Below are positions 14,695 to 23,254 of a stretch of 55,182 nucleotides of DNA, one piece after another. How positions within the stretch are numbered: the stretch's first letter is position 1; each line of letters starts with the position of its first letter. The notes beneath the pieces are model-generated. The model saw only the letters and a program-made list of their open reading frames with translations, was not told the origin of the DNA and searched no databases. A program made the position numbers and the translations under genes. Source of the DNA: Bacillota bacterium (lineage in GTDB: Bacteria > Bacillota > Clostridia > Lachnospirales > Lachnospiraceae); NCBI GenBank assembly GCA_023423045.1, contig JAFAGA010000050.1:1-55182 (forward strand). The letters are read 5' to 3'.

Positions 14695-15471
14695 TTACAA
14701 ATTCTTAAGCATATCCAGGGACTTAAAATCGTGCTCAATGTAGCGCTCCAGATAGTGCTTGATGCAGAGGCTAAGTTCCGCCTGCACCTCCCCCGTAACC
14801 CGGAAGGTATACAGCCTCTCTATCTCCTTCGCTACTATGTACTGCATGGTATACAGGGTCGAGGTATTGATGCTCACTGCCCCTCTGTCATAGCCTCTGC
14901 AGCTCTCACATAGGATTCCTCCGTATTTTGCGCTGAAATAGTATCGTCCGCCGGCGTACTTTCCTTCCTCTTCCTCTCTGGAAAATGAGTTTTTATTACA
15001 TTTGATACAGCCAAATACTTGGGGCGCTTCTCCCCCAACTACCATAATTTTCAACTCATAGATGGATCGGATCAGGGCCGTATCGATTGTTTTTCTGGAA
15101 AGTGCCCGAAGCGTCTGATATAAAAGCTTCAGGACCTCCTTCTCATCGTTGTTCTCCCTCGTCAGGTAGTCGGCGATTTCACAAAAATAAAATCCATGAC
15201 ACAAGCCTTCAAAGTCATCTCTCAGTTCTCCAAAATAATTGGATATCTCCGCAGACATAATATTATAAGAGGATCTCCCTGCGTACAGATTGAATTCACC
15301 GAAGGCAAAAGGCTGACTGCATGCCAGCAAGGCGCTGTTGGGTTTCCTGGCGCCTTTGGCAAATGCTGATATTCTTCCGATCTCCTTCGTTAAAATCACC
15401 AGCCGCTTGTCATATTCGCCGACCGGCATGGCCGACAGGACCATCCCTGTCACGGTATTTGATACCGGCAA
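14695..15471 (-). CDS. recO: DNA repair protein RecO
   Basis: Recombination mediator that anneals DNA and helps RecR load RecA on gapped DNA. The 258-residue protein has an N-terminal OB fold (TGMVLSAMPVGEYDKRLVILTKEIGRISAFAKGARK) and a C-terminal helical domain with a zinc-binding Cys4 (Cys155, Cys158, Cys188, Cys191). The start is a TTG at 15471 behind AAGGTGATTAA. It sits 14 bp after yqzL and two genes after era, the classic Firmicute order. Confidence 0.95.
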   Translation of the reverse strand: MPVSNTVTGMVLSAMPVGEYDKRLVILTKEIGRISAFAKGARKPNSALLACSQPFAFGEFNLYAGRSSYNIMSAEISNYFGELRDDFEGLCHGFYFCEIADYLTRENNDEKEVLKLLYQTLRALSRKTIDTALIRSIYELKIMVVGGEAPQVFGCIKCNKNSFSREEEEGKYAGGRYYFSAKYGGILCESCRGYDRGAVSINTSTLYTMQYIVAKEIERLYTFRVTGEVQAELSLCIKHYLERYIEHDFKSLDMLKNL

Positions 15472-15485
15472 TTAATCACCTTCTT

Positions 15486-15677
15486 TTACATATGAGTATT
15501 GTTATACACATCTTCCCAATGTCTGAAATCCTCATATCCGGGACCGCTCTGTCCTGGCCTGCCGGAAAACGATACCGGCTCCTCCATCACTTCTTCCTTG
15601 GTACATGCAATATAATGTAAGTAATCATCAATCCTTCCAGTTTTGATAAAACTCGTCCAATAATCATAATCCTTCAT
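15486..15677 (-). CDS. YqzL-like small protein
   Basis: A 63-residue protein starting MKDYDYWTSFIKTGRIDDYLHY, which matches the W-x-x-F-x-x-T-G-x-I-D-x-Y-L opening of the YqzL family found between era and recO in Firmicutes. The last 30 residues are a Pro/Gly-rich extension beyond the usual length of about 45-50. The start follows GGGGGC. Function unknown in the family. Confidence 0.75.
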   Translation of the reverse strand: MKDYDYWTSFIKTGRIDDYLHYIACTKEEVMEEPVSFSGRPGQSGPGYEDFRHWEDVYNNTHM

Positions 15678-15879
15678 AAAATGAGCCCCCTAACCATGAT
15701 ATTTATTATGTTTTAACTCTCAGAAAATGGTCCGAACTGACATGGTGCCCGGCATCATATCAGTTTCATCTTATCTCCTGTCATATCATTAGGTTTCCCA
15801 TTTTATATTCTGTTAAACTGGTCAGAATATCCCAGCCAAAATGTATTTTTTTCCCTTGACAATATTATAGACTCAATTA

Positions 15880-16815
15880 TTACTCATCTTTATAACCGTA
15901 ATTTCTCATCAGAAAATCACTGTCACGCCAATCCTTCTTTACCTTTACCCAGAGCTGCAGATTTACCCTGCAGTCAAGAAGGTTTTCTATCTCCCTGCGC
16001 GCATTGGTGCCAATCTGCTTCAACATGCTTCCCTTCTTGCCAATAATAATGCCCTTGTGGGAATCACGCTCACAGACGATGGTGGCATCAATATCAATCA
16101 AGCCGTTTTCCTCGTCCTCAGAATGAGGACGTTCCCCACTCTGGGGACGCTCCTTCATCCGCTCAATGCTGACAGCAATCCCATGAGGTATCTCATCATC
16201 CAGAAGGCGCAAAGCCTTCTCCCGGATCAGTTCCGCCACAATCTGGCGCTCCGGCTGGTCCGTCACGGTATCCTCATCGTAATACATAGGCCCCTCCGGC
16301 ATATATCGATAGATTGCATCCATCAACACCGGCGTATTCTCTCCCTTTAATGCGGAGACCGGAACAATCTCGGCAAAGTTACAGATATCCTTATAGGCAG
16401 CGATAAATGCAAGAATCTCCTCCTTCTTCACCGTATCAATCTTATTGATCACCAGAATCACCGGAGTTTTCACCTTCTTCAGCTGCTCGGCAATCCGCTG
16501 CTCTCCTGCACCGATAAAGGTGGAGGGCTCCACCAGCCACAGGATTAAATCCACCTCGCTCATGGTCCGCTCAGCAATATTCACCATGTATTCTCCCAGC
16601 TTATTCTTAGCTTTGTGAATTCCTGGTGTATCAAGAAAAATAACCTGACCTCTTTCATCGGTATAAACCGTCTGAATTCGGTTTCTCGTAGTCTGGGGCT
16701 TATCGGAGGTTATGGCAATCTTCTGGCCGATCAGCTGATTCATCAGGGTTGATTTCCCCACATTGGGTCTTCCGATCAAGGTGACAAACCCTGATTTAAA
16801 TGTTGTTTCTTTCAT
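15880..16815 (-). CDS. era: GTPase Era
   Basis: Essential GTPase that binds the 3' end of 16S rRNA and assists 30S maturation. G1 GRPNVGKST (15-23), switch region DKPQTTRNRI, G3 FLDTPGIHK, G4 NKID, and a C-terminal KH domain with GIIIGKKGSMLKQIG and LQLWVKVKKDWRDS. The 311 residues are slightly long because of an acidic/Pro insert (ERPQSGERPHSEDEENG) between the GTPase linker and the KH domain. The insert is encoded by two perfect DNA hairpins. Start 16815, behind AAAGGG. It follows the M16C protease gene by 22 bp and heads yqzL-recO. Confidence 0.97.
   Translation of the reverse strand: MKETTFKSGFVTLIGRPNVGKSTLMNQLIGQKIAITSDKPQTTRNRIQTVYTDERGQVIFLDTPGIHKAKNKLGEYMVNIAERTMSEVDLILWLVEPSTFIGAGEQRIAEQLKKVKTPVILVINKIDTVKKEEILAFIAAYKDICNFAEIVPVSALKGENTPVLMDAIYRYMPEGPMYYDEDTVTDQPERQIVAELIREKALRLLDDEIPHGIAVSIERMKERPQSGERPHSEDEENGLIDIDATIVCERDSHKGIIIGKKGSMLKQIGTNARREIENLLDCRVNLQLWVKVKKDWRDSDFLMRNYGYKDE
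16113..16147. repeat. twin palindromes inside the era coding sequence
   Basis: CGTCCTCA-GAA-TGAGGACG (16113-16131) and TCCCCA-CTC-TGGGGA (16133-16147) abut each other and encode the non-conserved ERPQSGERPHSED stretch of Era. Family members lack these residues, which suggests an in-frame insertion of a palindromic element. Confidence 0.65.
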
Positions 16816-16837
16816 TTTATACGTTCTATCCCTTTCG

Positions 16838-19777
16838 TTATTTCATTAGATTCTTGACTTCCCGGAACATATCCCGGCTCTCGTTAATCTTGCCTTCATT
16901 ACCGATGACGCAGATATTCCCAGCTTCCATCATTGCCGTAATATATTTGTGGCAGGCCCGAATATCCTCCAGGGTGACACTCAGCACCTCGTCACGCTCC
17001 TTCTGAAGTTCCTGCTCCGTGATATTGCCAAGATACATACTGAGAGAGCGTCTGCCCTTCAGTTGGGGTGTCAGCGGAGTGTCCAGGGAACTGAAGGTGC
17101 CGATGATATATTTGGTGATATCACGTTCCTCTGCTGAGAAGCTGCTGATATACTGTGCCGCTTTCTCATAGATACTGTTGGTTTCCCTCAGATTCGGATC
17201 CCGGTAAGAAACAAAGTAAGCATCGCCATCCACACCGGAGAAGCCGCACATACACCCGTAGGCTCCGCCCTTGACACGGATATTATTCCATAGATAATCA
17301 TAGCTTAAAATGGTCTTCAATACCCTCAGGGCTCCGTTATACTCATATCCGGCCCTGACAAAATTACCTGTCCTGGCCACATACTGCACCTGCATCGCCG
17401 TCTTAAAGCCCTCATTCAGGCATACCGGCTGGAGGCTGGAGGTATCGTAAACCTCAAACAGCGCATGATCTGCCTCCTCCGGCAGACCCTTGCAAAAGCC
17501 TGCCAGCTTGTCGCTAAATCTCTCATATCCCTCTTCATCCGCAGTAATGCTTACGAACAGGTTCTCCCTGGTAAAGATCATCCGGACCAGTTCCTTCAGC
17601 CGTGCAATGGTCACATCCGCCTTCTCCTGGTAATTCTCCTCCAAATCCTCGATGAATTGATAGAAGGCAATACCCGTTGTCATCTCCTTGAATAAACCAT
17701 GGACGGAATAATAACTCATGGCCCGGTCCACTGCCACAGAATGGCCTGAGGAATTAAAATGCATCTGCAGCTTGGATTTCATCTCTCCGATAATTTCCTT
17801 CAAACGCTTTTTATCCTCCAGTCTGGTCCGGTACAGAATCTCCTCCACCAAGCGGAAGGACTCTGCCAGCTTATCATATAAAACCTTCGTGGAGATTTCA
17901 AATACCGGAATATACTCCCCAAGGCTTCCCTTGACAGAGAAGCTCCTTACATTGGACGCAATACCGCCGGTGTTGATATTCACTTCATTGGACAAGTTCA
18001 AATAGCTGTAATTCTCGGTATCCACATAGCCCAATACATAGGACAGCAAGGACGCATATGGAAGCAGCTCCTTCGGAACCTCTTTTATATTGAACAGAAG
18101 GCGAAGATATGCAATCTTGTTGGTGTATACATTGTGATGGATTACCTTAACCTGGCCGATGGTACTTTCCGTATTGAACAACGGTTCAATCTCTTTCTTA
18201 ATGTCCGCTCTGGTCAGCAAAGGAATTGCTTCCAGCTCCTCCTTCGTAGAGGGTGTCTCCTGAAATTCTTCCAGCTCTCTGGTCTCACGCACCAGCCGCT
18301 GCAGTTCTTCTCCTGACAAGGTGGCCTTATACTGCGCAAGCCGTTCCTTCAGCTGTTCCTCCTTCTCGGCATTCAGGCCGGCCTTGGGCTTTAGCAGAAG
18401 AATGGAATTATGGGTATTCTCCAGCAGATATTCCTTGATAATTCTTTCATAGTAACCGGTTCCGATCTTATCCTTCAAGAAAGTATAACCGGAAGTATCT
18501 TTCAGATGAAGGAAAGGCTTTTTATCGTCATAGAGCCAGCTGCTCATGGCTCTAAGCCCATAGAGCAGTCCCTTGGGGAACTGTCCGTAGTCTGCTTCCC
18601 GATATTTGAACTCATAATAGTTAATTGCAGCCCTCAGGGATTTCTCCTCCAGGCCCTCTGCCACCACCTTGGCCAATACCTCCCGGATAATAGCCACAAA
18701 ACGTTCCTTCTTGCTTTCCTCGGAATTCTTAGCAATCACAGTGAAGGTCGGCTGAAGCAGCTCATTCTCAAAGCCCCCCAGAATATCCCTTCCGATACCG
18801 GCATCCAGCAATGCCTGCTTAATCGGCGCTCCCGGAGCCTGGAGCAGCACATAATCCAGCACCTGGAAGGTGAGTCCCAGCTCTTTATCCAAAGAATTGC
18901 CGATCACCGTATTATAGCTGATGTACGTACTGTCCTTCGTTCCTTCCTCCTCACCCAAAGGATAAAAGGCATTGATCTCGCGGCTGGAAGCAAAAGGCTT
19001 CTGCAAGGCAACTTCTGAATTCACCTCCAGACGCTCATATTGATTCAAGTATTCCTTATCCAGCCAATGCAGACGTTCTTCAAAATCCATATCCCCATAC
19101 AAATAAATATAGCTGTTGGAGGGATGGTAATAAGTCCTGTGAAATTCCAAAAACTCCTCATAGGACAGCTCCGGAATATAATCCGGGTCGCCGCCGGATT
19201 CCACACCGTAGGGGGTGTCCGGAAAGAGGGAATTCTGAATCATGCGATACAGCATGGCCTCCGGTGAAGAGAATGCTCCCTTCATCTCATTGTAAACCAC
19301 TCCGTTATACTTTAACTCCGCATCCTCCGTCTCCAGCTCATAGTGCCAGCCTTCCTGGAGAAAGATTTCCTTCCTCTGATAAATGTTTGGATACAGAACC
19401 GCATCCATATATACATGCATCAGATTCTTAAAGTCCTGATCATTCATGCTTGCAACCGGATATACGGTTTTATCAGGATAAGTCATTGCATTTAAAAAAG
19501 TATTCAGCGAGCCCTTCGCCAGTTCAATAAAGGGATCCTTCGCAGGAAAATGCCTGGAGCCGCATAATACTGAATGCTCGATAATATGAGCAACCCCGGT
19601 ACTGTTGGCCGGCGGAGTACGAAAGCCGATGGAAAACACCTTGTTATTATCATCATTTGCAACAATCGCCACCCTGGCTCCTGTCTTTTTATGAAGCAGC
19701 AGGGTTCCGATCCCATTCATATCCTCCAGCTTTTCTTCAAGAATAAATTCATAGGCAGCGGGAATCTTAATTTTCAT
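16838..19777 (-). CDS. M16C zinc metalloprotease, presequence-protease-like
   Basis: A 979-residue inverzincin-type peptidase of the PreP/Cym1/insulinase superfamily, probably degrading short peptides in the cytoplasm (no signal peptide). The inverted zinc motif HIIEH is at 64-68, with the distal Glu expected in the KGSLNTFLNAMTYPDKTVYPVAS region 70-80 residues on. The N-terminal catalytic half is followed by an M16C-associated linker and a C-terminal non-catalytic half (YDYLWNNIRVKGGAYGC, with the conserved R/Y substrate-anchoring segment). Length is normal for the group. Start 19777 behind GGAGGTTAAC. It is first in the run of genes leading to era, yqzL and recO. Confidence 0.92.
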   Translation of the reverse strand: MKIKIPAAYEFILEEKLEDMNGIGTLLLHKKTGARVAIVANDDNNKVFSIGFRTPPANSTGVAHIIEHSVLCGSRHFPAKDPFIELAKGSLNTFLNAMTYPDKTVYPVASMNDQDFKNLMHVYMDAVLYPNIYQRKEIFLQEGWHYELETEDAELKYNGVVYNEMKGAFSSPEAMLYRMIQNSLFPDTPYGVESGGDPDYIPELSYEEFLEFHRTYYHPSNSYIYLYGDMDFEERLHWLDKEYLNQYERLEVNSEVALQKPFASSREINAFYPLGEEEGTKDSTYISYNTVIGNSLDKELGLTFQVLDYVLLQAPGAPIKQALLDAGIGRDILGGFENELLQPTFTVIAKNSEESKKERFVAIIREVLAKVVAEGLEEKSLRAAINYYEFKYREADYGQFPKGLLYGLRAMSSWLYDDKKPFLHLKDTSGYTFLKDKIGTGYYERIIKEYLLENTHNSILLLKPKAGLNAEKEEQLKERLAQYKATLSGEELQRLVRETRELEEFQETPSTKEELEAIPLLTRADIKKEIEPLFNTESTIGQVKVIHHNVYTNKIAYLRLLFNIKEVPKELLPYASLLSYVLGYVDTENYSYLNLSNEVNINTGGIASNVRSFSVKGSLGEYIPVFEISTKVLYDKLAESFRLVEEILYRTRLEDKKRLKEIIGEMKSKLQMHFNSSGHSVAVDRAMSYYSVHGLFKEMTTGIAFYQFIEDLEENYQEKADVTIARLKELVRMIFTRENLFVSITADEEGYERFSDKLAGFCKGLPEEADHALFEVYDTSSLQPVCLNEGFKTAMQVQYVARTGNFVRAGYEYNGALRVLKTILSYDYLWNNIRVKGGAYGCMCGFSGVDGDAYFVSYRDPNLRETNSIYEKAAQYISSFSAEERDITKYIIGTFSSLDTPLTPQLKGRRSLSMYLGNITEQELQKERDEVLSVTLEDIRACHKYITAMMEAGNICVIGNEGKINESRDMFREVKNLMK

Positions 19778-20221
19778 AAGTTAACCTCCATATCCGTTAT
19801 GATAACTGCAGCTTGTGCCGCAGATTCTATTAACAAGCAATGACGGAAGCCTCTTTTGAAGCCTCTCATTCATGTTAAGTATGGTAATTTATAGTATGCG
19901 CTTATTCATCATATCACAAATATTTTTATTTGTCATTTCCTACTATGGCTATTTTCCTAGTTCTTTATTTTGTAATATTTATTCATTATTTTATACTATC
20001 TTTTCATTTTATGCCCTGTCCGTTCCTGCAGCCTTCTATTACGGAGTACTTTCATCATTTTTTTATTGTACTTTTCTTATGATTTTATTGCCTCTTTATC
20101 CAGATTTCCTATATATTCCGGGCTGTCCCCGCTTTCTGTGCGGAATTTGTTTTATTCGAACACACAATTAATAAATATACGTCGAATATTTTAAAATATT
20201 GCATAATTCTACAAAACTTGT

Positions 20222-20250
20222 TTGACATTTTTTAAATTTTATGTTAAATT
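20222..20250 (+). promoter_or_regulatory. cspA promoter
   Basis: -35 TTGACA (20222-20227), 17 bp, -10 TAAATT (20245-20250), leaving a leader of about 50 bases with a small TATCA/TGATA hairpin. The rest of 19778-20221 is T-rich; I see no gene there, only the unlocated promoter region of the M16C protease operon. Confidence 0.6.
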
Positions 20251-20308
20251 TATACTATCGTTATCAATCGTGATAATGCGAAATCAATTTTGCTTTTAGG
20301 AGGCTTTT

Positions 20309-20509
20309 ATGAAGACAGGAACAGTTAAGTGGTTTAATGCAAAGAAGGGATTTGGATTTATTTCTGATGAAGAGGGGAATGACGTATTCGTACATTTTTC
20401 AGCACTTCAGATGGACGGCTTTAAGGTTCTTGAAGAGGGGGAAAAAGTTAGCTTTGAGGTAACACAGGGTGACAAGGGACCTCAGGCAGCAAACGTAACC
20501 AGGTTATAA
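20309..20509 (+). CDS. cold shock protein, CspA family
   Basis: A 66-residue single-stranded nucleic-acid-binding OB-fold protein acting as an RNA chaperone. RNP1 KGFGFI and RNP2 VFVHFS are intact. The protein starts MKTGTVKWFNAKKGFGF and ends GPQAANV, both standard. Start set by AGGAGG. Monocistronic, with its own promoter and terminator. Confidence 0.97.
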   Translation: MKTGTVKWFNAKKGFGFISDEEGNDVFVHFSALQMDGFKVLEEGEKVSFEVTQGDKGPQAANVTRL

Positions 20510-20612
20510 TCGACGGCTAAAGTAATTTTTATATATATGGATACATATTTTAAAAGTTATAATAGGATGGGTTGTAACGCAGGCTTTGAATTATTTCAAT
20601 AAGAACATATTA

Positions 20613-20649
20613 AAAGGATGAAAAATTGTTCTGCAATTTTTCATCCTTT
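20613..20649. terminator. bidirectional terminator between cspA and purH
   Basis: Perfect 16-bp stem (20613-20628 with 20634-20649, AAAGGATGAAAAATTG arms) with a 5-base loop, between two convergent genes. Confidence 0.85.
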
Positions 20650-20680
20650 CTATTTAACCTAAGAGCAACACTCCCGGCTA

Positions 20681-22234
20681 TTAATGCCTGAAATGTCTCA
20701 TTCCGGTGAATATCATGGCAATTCCGTACTCATTACATTTTTTGATAGAGTCTTCATCCCTGCTTGCGCCGCCGGGTTGGATGATTGCGGTAATTCCCGC
20801 CTGATGTGCCGCTTCCACGCAATCGTCAAAGGGAAAGAACGCATCGGAGGCAAGTACGGCGCCCTCAGTGATTCCCTCACCGATAAGCTCTCCTGCATGC
20901 TCAATGGACTGCTTCGTAGCCCAGATACGGTTCACCTGTCCAGGGCCGATACCGATGGATTGCTTGTCCTTCGCCAGCGCAATACCATTGGATTTTACAA
21001 ACTTCACCACTCTCCAGGCAAACTTTAAGTCCTCCAGCTCCTGTTCGGAAGGAGCCCGGTGGGTAACCACCCGCAGTTCCTCTTCTTCATAGATCTTGCT
21101 GTCAATTGTCTGAACAATCAGACCGCCGTTCACTTTCTTCATATCATATGCATTTTCATTCTGGGGAACTTCAATATCCGTAATCTGAAGAAGACGGATA
21201 TTCTTCTTTATAGTCAGCACCTCCAGCGCTTCCTTCTCATAGGAAGGTGCAGCCACTACCTCCAGGAATATGTCCTTCATCTCCTGCGCAACCGCCAGGG
21301 TCACCTCCCTGTTCAAAACCACAATCCCGCCAAAGATAGATGTCTTGTCCGCCTCGTAGGCTTTCCTCCAGGCACTGCCTATATCCTCCCCGCTTCCCAC
21401 ACCGCAGGGATTGCCATGCTTACAGGCAACAACAGTGGGTTCGGTGAATTCCTTTAATAATTCCAGGGCACCGTTGGTATCATTAATATTATTAAATGAG
21501 AGCTCCTTGCCGTTTAGCTGGACCGCATCTGTGAGAGACCCCTTTTTCTTACCGATTTCCCGGTAGAAAGCGGCTGCCTGGTGGGGATTCTCTCCGTATC
21601 TCATATCCTGCACCTTCTCAAAGGTCATCGTAAGCGTCTCGGGGAAGGAAGCGTCCCCTCTCTGCTTCCTCAGATAGTCCGCAATCATGGTATCATAGGA
21701 GGAGGTATGCATAAATACCTTCTGCATCAGATAAAGCTTGGTATCCAGAGAGACCTCCGCCTTCTCTTTGAGCTCACTCAGAACTTTGCCATAATCCCCG
21801 GGATCAACCACCACCGCAACATCCTGATAGTTCTTGGCAGCAGACCGAAGCATGGTCGGTCCTCCGATATCAATATTTTCCACCGCTTCTTCTCTTGTTA
21901 CCCCATCCTTCAGGATCGTGGCTTTAAAGGGATAGAGATTCACCACAACAAGATCGATTGTTTCTATATTCAAATCAGCCAGCTGCTTTCGGTGAGAGGC
22001 GTTGCTTCTGATGGCAAGCAGTCCTGCATGCACCGCCGGATGAAGGGTCTTGACACGGCCATCCAGGCATTCCGGAAAACCGGTGAGCTCAGAGATCTCG
22101 ATTGCAGGAATTCCCGCCTCCCTTAATTTTCCGTAGGTTCCTCCGGTGGAAATGATCTCGATCCCCAGAGATACAAATTCTCTGGCAAGCTCTACGATTC
22201 CCGTCTTATCCGATACGCTGATTAATGCTCTCAT
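20681..22234 (-). CDS. purH: bifunctional AICAR transformylase / IMP cyclohydrolase
   Basis: Catalyses the last two steps of de novo IMP synthesis: formylation of AICAR with 10-formyl-THF, then ring closure. The N-terminal MGS-like cyclohydrolase (ISVSDKTGIVELAREF, STGGTYGKLREAGI, DLVVVNLYPF) is followed by the transformylase domain (MRYGENPHQAAAFY, FNNINDTNGALEL, CKHGNPCGVG, SNGIALAKD). The 517-residue length is normal. Start 22234 behind GGAGAG. No other pur genes adjoin it. guaB, the next step towards GMP, is elsewhere in the window. Confidence 0.97.
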   Translation of the reverse strand: MRALISVSDKTGIVELAREFVSLGIEIISTGGTYGKLREAGIPAIEISELTGFPECLDGRVKTLHPAVHAGLLAIRSNASHRKQLADLNIETIDLVVVNLYPFKATILKDGVTREEAVENIDIGGPTMLRSAAKNYQDVAVVVDPGDYGKVLSELKEKAEVSLDTKLYLMQKVFMHTSSYDTMIADYLRKQRGDASFPETLTMTFEKVQDMRYGENPHQAAAFYREIGKKKGSLTDAVQLNGKELSFNNINDTNGALELLKEFTEPTVVACKHGNPCGVGSGEDIGSAWRKAYEADKTSIFGGIVVLNREVTLAVAQEMKDIFLEVVAAPSYEKEALEVLTIKKNIRLLQITDIEVPQNENAYDMKKVNGGLIVQTIDSKIYEEEELRVVTHRAPSEQELEDLKFAWRVVKFVKSNGIALAKDKQSIGIGPGQVNRIWATKQSIEHAGELIGEGITEGAVLASDAFFPFDDCVEAAHQAGITAIIQPGGASRDEDSIKKCNEYGIAMIFTGMRHFRH

Positions 22235-22412
22235 GTTCTCTCTCCTTTTTTCTTTTTCCTCTTAGTCTTCCCTCATATTTCTTCGTTATAAGGCAATCTT
22301 ACACCATGCATACCATGAATTCAATTGATAAATACTAATGTATCTTATAGAAATTACTAATAGATCCCGCAAACTGTTAACCACTTTATGGATCGGGAAT
22401 TTAAGTTTAGAG

Positions 22413-22441
22413 TTGCATTCATAATTAAATTATACTATAAT
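22413..22441 (+). promoter_or_regulatory. promoter of the lit-like/pyk transcript
   Basis: -35 TTGCAT (22413-22418), 17 bp, -10 TATAAT (22436-22441), about 40 bases upstream of the start codon at 22482. Confidence 0.65.
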
Positions 22442-22481
22442 TCGTTTGGAACTTATAAAACATATATAACTGGAGGCATAC

Positions 22482-23153
22482 ATGAAACGGTTTAAGATTA
22501 CCGATTTGCTGATCGGGGTTCTCTTCACCTTATTATTCATCAGCATCGCAGTTGTCGTTACAATAAATTTCAGACCCCTGTATTATATTGATATCTCCCT
22601 TCTTCATATCGAAGAGACTTCAGGGCTGAACAGGGAACTGATCAAGGAAAACTATAATGCGCTCATCGATTATTCCTCTCCCTTTTTTCAGGGCGAGCTT
22701 CGTTTCCCCTCTCTGCCTGCATCCGAACACGGTCTGATCCATTTTGAAGAGGTCAAAAATATTTTTACCGCTTTTTATCTGATGGGTGTGGTTACCCTTG
22801 TGGTTGGAATCATAATCGTAATCCGCAAGACGAAGAACAATGACCATCACTATCTTCTTGTCTCATCCATTACTGCGATTGCCCTGCCTACGTTGCTGGC
22901 TCTGCTGCTCTCCATCGACTTTGACCGCGCTTTTGTGGTATTTCATAAGCTGTTCTTCAATAATGATTATTGGCTCTTCGACCCTGCAACCGATCCGGTC
23001 ATACTCATCCTGCCGGATACCTTTTTTCTGCACTGTGCCTTAATGATTATTGTACTGGTGATACTCATGAGCCTGCTGTTTTTGGCCGCTTTCCTATGGA
23101 AGAAGCGGTATTCAGGTATTAGGTACCGTAAGAATAGAGGGTTAAAGTTATAG
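22482..23153 (+). CDS. Lit-like integral membrane protein (TIGR01906/DUF1461)
   Basis: A 223-residue membrane protein with four predicted helices (about 9-30, 95-114, 124-145 and 180-207). It has the family layout: a long extracellular loop after helix 1 ending in HGLIHFEEVKNIF (His83, His87), and FHKLFFNNDYWLFDP (His155) after helix 3. TIGR01906 proteins include Lit, the lipoprotein intramolecular transacylase of Firmicutes, which moves an acyl chain from glycerol to the N-terminal Cys. Two conserved His at about 85 and 157 are needed in characterised Lit, as I recall, and His87 and His155 fit. Many family members are uncharacterised, so enzymatic function is inferred. Start behind GGAGGC; pyk follows 101 bp later. 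Confidence 0.72.
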   Translation: MKRFKITDLLIGVLFTLLFISIAVVVTINFRPLYYIDISLLHIEETSGLNRELIKENYNALIDYSSPFFQGELRFPSLPASEHGLIHFEEVKNIFTAFYLMGVVTLVVGIIIVIRKTKNNDHHYLLVSSITAIALPTLLALLLSIDFDRAFVVFHKLFFNNDYWLFDPATDPVILILPDTFFLHCALMIIVLVILMSLLFLAAFLWKKRYSGIRYRKNRGLKL

Positions 23154-23254
23154 AAGCCAGGACCGGCATGGATGTGGTCCAAAGAAAACACAGTTCACTT
23201 TGTAAATTTATACTGCCGCCAGCTTCTCAGGGTGGCAGCAGAATGGAGGTTATT

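Noticed and set aside
19872..20171. 99-codon hydrophobic plus-strand frame upstream of cspA
   Set aside because: Composition is explained by T-rich DNA; no ribosome site and no family feature.
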